Positions 50,297-53,938 of a DNA stretch of 53,938 nt are shown here, in pieces. A program made the translations under genes and the position numbers. This DNA comes from Roseburia sp. GTDB lineage: Bacteria > Bacillota > Clostridia > Lachnospirales > Lachnospiraceae. Position 1 is the stretch's first letter. Each line of letters begins with the position of its first letter. The stretch is taken from NCBI GenBank assembly GCA_023664725.1, contig JAMPFA010000001.1, forward strand, positions 332,492 to 386,429, read 5' to 3'. Below the pieces are notes generated by a model. That model made no database searches. It saw nothing but the letters and a program-made list of their open reading frames with translations, and was not told where the DNA came from.

Positions 50297-51730
50297 ATGT
50301 CAACAGACCGTTATACAAGTCCACTTTCCGAGCGTTATGCCAGCAGAGAAATGCAATATATTTTTTCACCGGAAATGAAGTTTAAGACCTGGAGAAAACT
50401 GTGGATCGCTCTGGCTGAGACAGAGCGTGAGCTGGGACTTGATATCACAGAGGAACAGATCAATGAGTTAAAGGAACATGCAGAGGATATCAATTTCGAG
50501 GTGGCAAAAGAGCGTGAAAAGCTGGTGCGCCACGATGTAATGTCCCACGTCTACGCCTACGGTGTGCAGTGTCCCAAGGCAAAGGGGATCATCCATCTGG
50601 GGGCAACCTCCTGCTATGTGGGGGACAATACAGACATTATCATAATGGCAGAGGCATTAAAGTTAGTGAAAAAGAAGCTGGTAAATGTGATGGCGGAGCT
50701 CTCCAAATTTGCCATGGAGTACAGATCTCTCCCCACGCTGGCGTTTACCCATTTTCAGCCTGCCCAGCCAACAACAGTGGGAAAGCGGGCTACACTTTGG
50801 CTGCAGGAATTTATGATGGACTATGAGGATCTGGAGTATGTTCTTAACAGCCTGAAACTTCTGGGATCCAAGGGAACCACTGGAACCCAGGCAAGCTTTC
50901 TGGAACTTTTTGACGGGGACAATGAGACAGTGGATAAGATAGATCCCATGATTGCAGAGAAGATGGGATTTGAGAACTGCTACGGCGTCTCCGGCCAGAC
51001 CTATTCCAGAAAAGTGGATACAAGGGTGGCAAACGTGCTGGCGGGAATTGCGGCAAGCGCATACAAAATGTCAAACGATATCCGGCTTTTGCAGCATTTA
51101 AAAGAAGTGGAAGAGCCCTTTGAGAAAAACCAGATTGGTTCCTCCGCTATGGCATACAAGAGAAACCCAATGAGAAGTGAGCGCATCGGCTCCCTCTCCC
51201 GGTATGTGATGGTGGATGCCTTAAACCCGGCCATCACCTCCGCTGTTCAGTGGTTTGAGCGCACCCTGGATGATTCCGCAAACAAGCGTCTCTCTATCCC
51301 GGAGGGATTCCTTGCCATTGACGGAGTGTTGGATTTATGTTTAAATGTGGTGGACGGACTGGTGGTTTACGACAAGGTGATCACAAAGCGTCTGATGAGT
51401 GAGCTTCCCTTTATGGCAACGGAAAATATTATGATGGATGCGGTGAAAAAGGGAGGAGACCGTCAGGAGCTCCACGAGAAGATTCGTCAGCTCTCCATGG
51501 AGGCAGGGGCTCATGTGAAGCAGGAAGGCCTGGAAAATAATCTTCTGGAGCTGATCGCAGCAGACCCGGCATTCGGCCTGACATTAGAAGAGCTTCAATC
51601 CTCTATGGACCCGTCAAAATATGTGGGACGGGCACCCAGACAGGTAGAAAAGTTCATTGAGAACAGTATACAGCCGATCCTTGATGCAAATAAGGAACTG
51701 ATCGGTTTAAAAGCAGAGATAAATGTATAA
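50297..51730 (+). CDS. purB: Adenylosuccinate lyase
   Basis: 477 residues with AGAGGAG upstream. A fumarase/aspartase-fold lyase: TSCYVGDNTDI, LAFTHFQPAQPTTVGKRA, the signature loop IGSSAMAYKRNPMRSERI with its catalytic Ser, and STFLE-type KVDTRVANVLAGIA. It cleaves fumarate from SAICAR and from adenylosuccinate, acting twice in AMP synthesis. It is 17 bases after purF and the last purine gene of this operon. A GC-rich hairpin with TTTT follows. Confidence 0.95.
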   Translation: MSTDRYTSPLSERYASREMQYIFSPEMKFKTWRKLWIALAETERELGLDITEEQINELKEHAEDINFEVAKEREKLVRHDVMSHVYAYGVQCPKAKGIIHLGATSCYVGDNTDIIIMAEALKLVKKKLVNVMAELSKFAMEYRSLPTLAFTHFQPAQPTTVGKRATLWLQEFMMDYEDLEYVLNSLKLLGSKGTTGTQASFLELFDGDNETVDKIDPMIAEKMGFENCYGVSGQTYSRKVDTRVANVLAGIAASAYKMSNDIRLLQHLKEVEEPFEKNQIGSSAMAYKRNPMRSERIGSLSRYVMVDALNPAITSAVQWFERTLDDSANKRLSIPEGFLAIDGVLDLCLNVVDGLVVYDKVITKRLMSELPFMATENIMMDAVKKGGDRQELHEKIRQLSMEAGAHVKQEGLENNLLELIAADPAFGLTLEELQSSMDPSKYVGRAPRQVEKFIENSIQPILDANKELIGLKAEINV

Positions 51731-51742
51731 AAATTACAGATC

Positions 51743-51768
51743 GTGCGGCTGGTGACAGCCGCACTTTT
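51743..51768 (+). terminator. Intrinsic terminator of the purine operon
   Basis: GTGCGGCT and AGCCGCAC form a perfect 8-bp stem with loop GGTGAC, followed by TTTT. The short T-run may allow read-through into the next gene, 23 bases on. Confidence 0.7.
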
Positions 51769-51790
51769 AGTCAGAAAAAGGGGCCAAACA

Positions 51791-52645
51791 TTGAAAAAAA
51801 AGATATATGCGGTTCTGTTGATGGTATTTGTCCTTTTCCTGATTTTTTTGGGAGATGGAGATGGGATACTGACGCAGAGAGAAGAACGGGAAGAGCTATC
51901 CACAAAAAAGAATACCGGAATATATGCAGGAATTTATCAGGAGATACAGGAAAGGATTTTTGACGTCGGAATTATCGGGAAGGATTTTCGTGTCTGGGTT
52001 CCTACAATAGAAGAGCAGGAAGATAAAATCTACACTTTTCTCCAGGGTCCCAGGTCCTTTGCGGAACAGCGTCCCTGGTCCGGGGAGTGGTGCCAGGAGA
52101 TCGTAAAGGGTAACTCCTTTGGAGGATTCGGATGCGGTCACTGCTGCATGGCAAATATTTACAGCAGTTTAAGTCCCTATGAGTGCTCTCCGCTGGATAT
52201 GTTTCATTATGCCACACAGGTGACAAACTACTATCCCAGCAGGGAGGGCGGCGCCATTGGCTGGTTTAATATGCGCAGAACTCTTAAGGCGGCAGGATTC
52301 ACCTGTGGCCTGTGCAGGAAACCAGAGACATATGAAGAGTTTCAGGAGGAGATGCGAAAAAGCCAGTCTGCCATAGTTTTGGTGTGCAGCGGCAATGATG
52401 ACACGTTCTGGAAAAACACTGGAGGGCATTATGTCAATATCTGGCTTTATCAGCCGGACAGCGATATGGTATTTCTGGCAGAACCCGGAGATCCGGACAA
52501 TAACCGCACCTGGATTCCCCTGCGGTATGTTTACGATGCCTTGAAAACTGTCAGCCCCTACCAGTATCTGTCTGTGGCAGAGTATGTGGAGGAGAATAAT
52601 CCCTGGAAGTGGGATGGGATTCATGATGTGTGGAATGGGAAGTGA
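51791..52645 (+). CDS. Secreted/anchored papain-fold (C39-like) cysteine peptidase-like protein
   Basis: 284 residues from a TTG at 51791 with AAGGGG upstream; upstream codons belong to the terminator. A signal sequence KKKIYAVLLMVFVLFLIFL is followed by a region with no clear match, then GFGCGHCCMANIYSSL (candidate nucleophile Cys in a helix start), GGHYVNIWL (candidate His) and AEPGDPDNN (candidate Asn/Asp). The order Cys-His-Asn fits a C39/papain-like fold. Target unknown: peptides, cell wall or a transferred acyl group. It is not clearly linked with purine genes. Confidence 0.65.
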   Translation: MKKKIYAVLLMVFVLFLIFLGDGDGILTQREEREELSTKKNTGIYAGIYQEIQERIFDVGIIGKDFRVWVPTIEEQEDKIYTFLQGPRSFAEQRPWSGEWCQEIVKGNSFGGFGCGHCCMANIYSSLSPYECSPLDMFHYATQVTNYYPSREGGAIGWFNMRRTLKAAGFTCGLCRKPETYEEFQEEMRKSQSAIVLVCSGNDDTFWKNTGGHYVNIWLYQPDSDMVFLAEPGDPDNNRTWIPLRYVYDALKTVSPYQYLSVAEYVEENNPWKWDGIHDVWNGK

Positions 52646-52708
52646 GTATGAATGGTTTACCATATGAGCAGAATAGAACAAAAAGAATGACAAATTTTGG
52701 GTTATCTG

Positions 52709-52738
52709 TTAATTATCTGAAAATAATGCCGATATAAT
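52709..52738 (+). promoter_or_regulatory. Sigma-28 (SigD)-like promoter candidate
   Basis: TTAA (52709-52712), 15 bases and GCCGATAT (52728-52735), the consensus SigD -10 element. A TATAAT overlaps its end (52733-52738), but there is no sigma-A -35 at the right distance. Located before the small ORF at 52816. Confidence 0.45.
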
Positions 52739-52815
52739 AAATGAAACCAGAAAAATATAATTCCAGGGAGGGATGAGCCGCATACGGATATGATGGATAT
52801 TTCAAGGTTACGTCA

Positions 52816-53022
52816 GTGAAAATTGTCACTGCTATGCTGGACTCCAAATCAAAGCATAGACAAGAGGAAAGACTTACAAAACAGCCGGAAAACAAACGTA
52901 AGGCTGAGGAGAACGTGGAACAGATGGAATTAGACAACACGATTGCAGGCAGGACATTAGGTTACACGAGAAATGGCCAGGTTTATGTAGGCCAGGTATT
53001 GAAAAGAGAATATACGTATTAA
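52816..53022 (+). CDS. Small hypothetical protein, start uncertain
   Basis: 68 residues from a GTG at 52816 (KIVTAMLDSKSKHRQEE). The frame stays open upstream to 52777 and reads YDGYFKVTS. A good GGGAGGG site plus ATG at 52773 gives MSRIR and then a stop in a different frame; removal of one base near 52790 would join them as MSRIRI-DGYFKVTS. So the annotated start is doubtful and a frameshift is possible. The charged helix (KQPENKRKAEENVEQ) is followed by GYTRNGQVYVGQVL. Behind a SigD-like promoter it might belong to the motility regulon. No family recognised. Confidence 0.5.
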   Translation: MKIVTAMLDSKSKHRQEERLTKQPENKRKAEENVEQMELDNTIAGRTLGYTRNGQVYVGQVLKREYTY

Positions 53023-53061
53023 AAGGGGGCGGTTGCACAGAAGTTTGTGCAACGCCCCTTA
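53022..53061 (+). terminator. Hairpin terminator after the small ORF
   Basis: AAGGGG-GTTGCACA pairs with TGTGCAAC-CCCCTT with small bulges; the tail ACTTTATT is weakly T-rich. Confidence 0.65.
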
Positions 53062-53066
53062 CTTTA

Positions 53067-53290
53067 TTAAAATTCTGTGGGGTTCAGTTCCCTCAATTTT
53101 TCAGATTCCTCCTCGATTACTTATTTATCCATTCTTTGGAACAAAATTCCTGTGTCCGTAAACAACGCCTCTGTTTTTTCTGTGATACCTGGCCAGTATG
53201 TCTCCTCCCAGAAGGCCTGCAATATGCCCGATGTGCAGGGAGCCGTTGGCGTAGGGCCAGGCGCCGCCGATTTCTTTTCTTGCATATGAA
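53067..53290 (-). pseudogene. metG: Methionyl-tRNA synthetase remnant with a large internal deletion
   Basis: On the minus strand one frame reads [20 protein letters not shown] then [15 protein letters not shown] (53165-53285), the N-terminal Rossmann part with the HIGH motif of class I MetG. Another frame continues [16 protein letters not shown], an in-frame TAA, and VIEEESEKLRELNPTEF to the stop at 53067-53069, which resembles the C-terminal end of clostridial MetG. About 550 residues between are missing and the junction shifts the frame, so it cannot function. The identity of the HIGH part is strong; that of the tail is less sure. Confidence 0.65.
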
Positions 53291-53362
53291 AAGCAATGCT
53301 GCGTTTAACGTAAAACAACTTAATATTCGTTGTACTAGTGTACTGACCGAAATATATTTAGC

Positions 53363-53938
53363 TTATTTTTCCGCAACCACATCGAACTTAGGATAGAGAG
53401 ATACCAGCTTTGTCCTAGCATTATCGGCAGTGAACTGCCATTGGATACAGGCTGTATGTTTGTTGCGGCCGCTCTCCCATGCTTCCAGCTCTTGACGGAG
53501 CAGGAAATGCTTTGTACAGGGATGAAAGTGCATGGGTGCTCAGATTATCCATGACAAGTATGATCTTATCCCGGTCAGGGTAGCTGACATCCACTCAATA
53601 TCTGATTTCCTCTGCCCAGTCAACTGCAGTGCGGTGTTCCCGGACGCTTACATGACGCACGCCTCCTAAAGGCTCTACAAATACAAATATACTACAGGTG
53701 CTGTTCCTGATATATTCGGAATCGGTTTTCTGTGTGTCTCCCGGACGCATGGGCAGGGGTTCTCTGCTTTCCCCGAGCAGCTGGTATGGCTTTTCATCCA
53801 TGCATACTACTGGAACGGCAGGGTCATATGGCATTTCATAAATGTCCAGAATATCTTCCATACAGGCTACAAATTCTGCGTTTTCTTTGGGAGGGATGCA
53901 CCGGTAGGAGTTTTTGTGAGGTCGAAGTTCATTTTTTT
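53363..53938 (-). pseudogene. IS630-family transposase, frameshifted, N-terminus outside window
   Basis: From the window edge the minus-strand frame reads NSYRCIPPKENAEFVACMED, then VVCMDEKPYQLLGESREPLP and VREHRTAVDWAEEIRY. It stops at 53595 and resumes in another frame with SYPDRDKIILVMDNLSTHAL (the DN-THA DDE block). After a further shift it resumes with CIQWQFTADNARTKLVSLYPKF, the usual IS630 C-terminus, ending at 53363-53365. Two frameshifts and a missing segment after DNLSTH (the final Asp/Glu region) indicate an inactive copy. A mobile element next to a broken metG fits rearrangement at this edge. Confidence 0.85.

Noticed and set aside
1..53938. CRISPR arrays, rRNA and tRNA genes
   Set aside because: No regularly spaced repeats, rRNA-like blocks or tRNA-like cloverleaf with a TTCGA arm could be supported by reading the intergenic regions.

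Overview
The window looks like a chromosomal segment of a low-GC Firmicute of the family Lachnospiraceae (class Clostridia), probably a gut commensal. This is inferred from gene content: a class III fructose-1,6-bisphosphatase, LL-diaminopimelate aminotransferase, AsnA, an ANTAR regulator beside glnA, a firmicute class II GalT, a bile salt hydrolase, small ferredoxins, strong AGGAGG ribosome-binding sites and consensus sigma-A promoters. No rRNA, tRNA or CRISPR array was seen. I could not run any search, so family names rest on motifs and remembered family features.

Layout. 1-870: the tail of a 4Fe-4S protein and two decayed genes. 870-3625: an HxlR regulator divergent from a flavodoxin/FtsX permease/ABC ATPase operon. 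3673-4426: decayed radical-SAM and AAA-ATPase pieces fused at a junction. 4544-5185: an alkyltransferase-like protein. 5242-11987: a seven-gene signalling module with two kinase/HD-domain regulator pairs, a CheR, a lone receiver and an Hpt protein. 12024-16825: HisA (eukaryotic HIS6 type), GlnA, an ANTAR protein, DapF and DapL. 16866-18810: a two-gene Septu-type (PtuA/PtuB) defence locus richer in A/T than its surroundings. 18941-20770: BipA on the minus strand. 21130-22340: an OB-fold protein and a corrinoid adenosyltransferase-like protein.

22403-27353 is a lysine-riboswitch-controlled dapA-dapB-fbp-nfo run. 27425-29483 is asnA plus an aldolase-like gene on the minus strand. 29924-36781 holds mixed single genes: a DUF6033-like protein, an Fe-S aldo/keto reductase, a small protein behind a structured leader, DUF1848, a NifX-like protein, bile salt hydrolase, ferredoxin and PdaA. 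36944-42147 holds PAP2, an L,D-transpeptidase, a LacI regulator and a chemoreceptor. 42445-47340 is a probable beta-galactan/galactose locus (an unrecognised 615-residue protein, a zinc ribbon, a GH53 galactanase and GalT). 47557-51730 is a cold-shock gene divergent from purC-purF-purB. 51791-53022 has a secreted cysteine-peptidase-like protein and a small ORF. The right edge holds a metG remnant and a broken IS630-type transposase.

Functionally, dapA, dapB, dapL and dapF are four steps of the aminotransferase branch of lysine/meso-diaminopimelate synthesis, and only the dapA operon carries the lysine riboswitch. The most unusual signal is non-coding: four copies of an ~80 bp two-hairpin element (22672-22755, 36855-36938, 42202-42284, and inverted at 47339-47417). 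Each lies immediately 3' of the T-run of an intrinsic terminator, and the divergent copy keeps its outer stem through complementary base changes.
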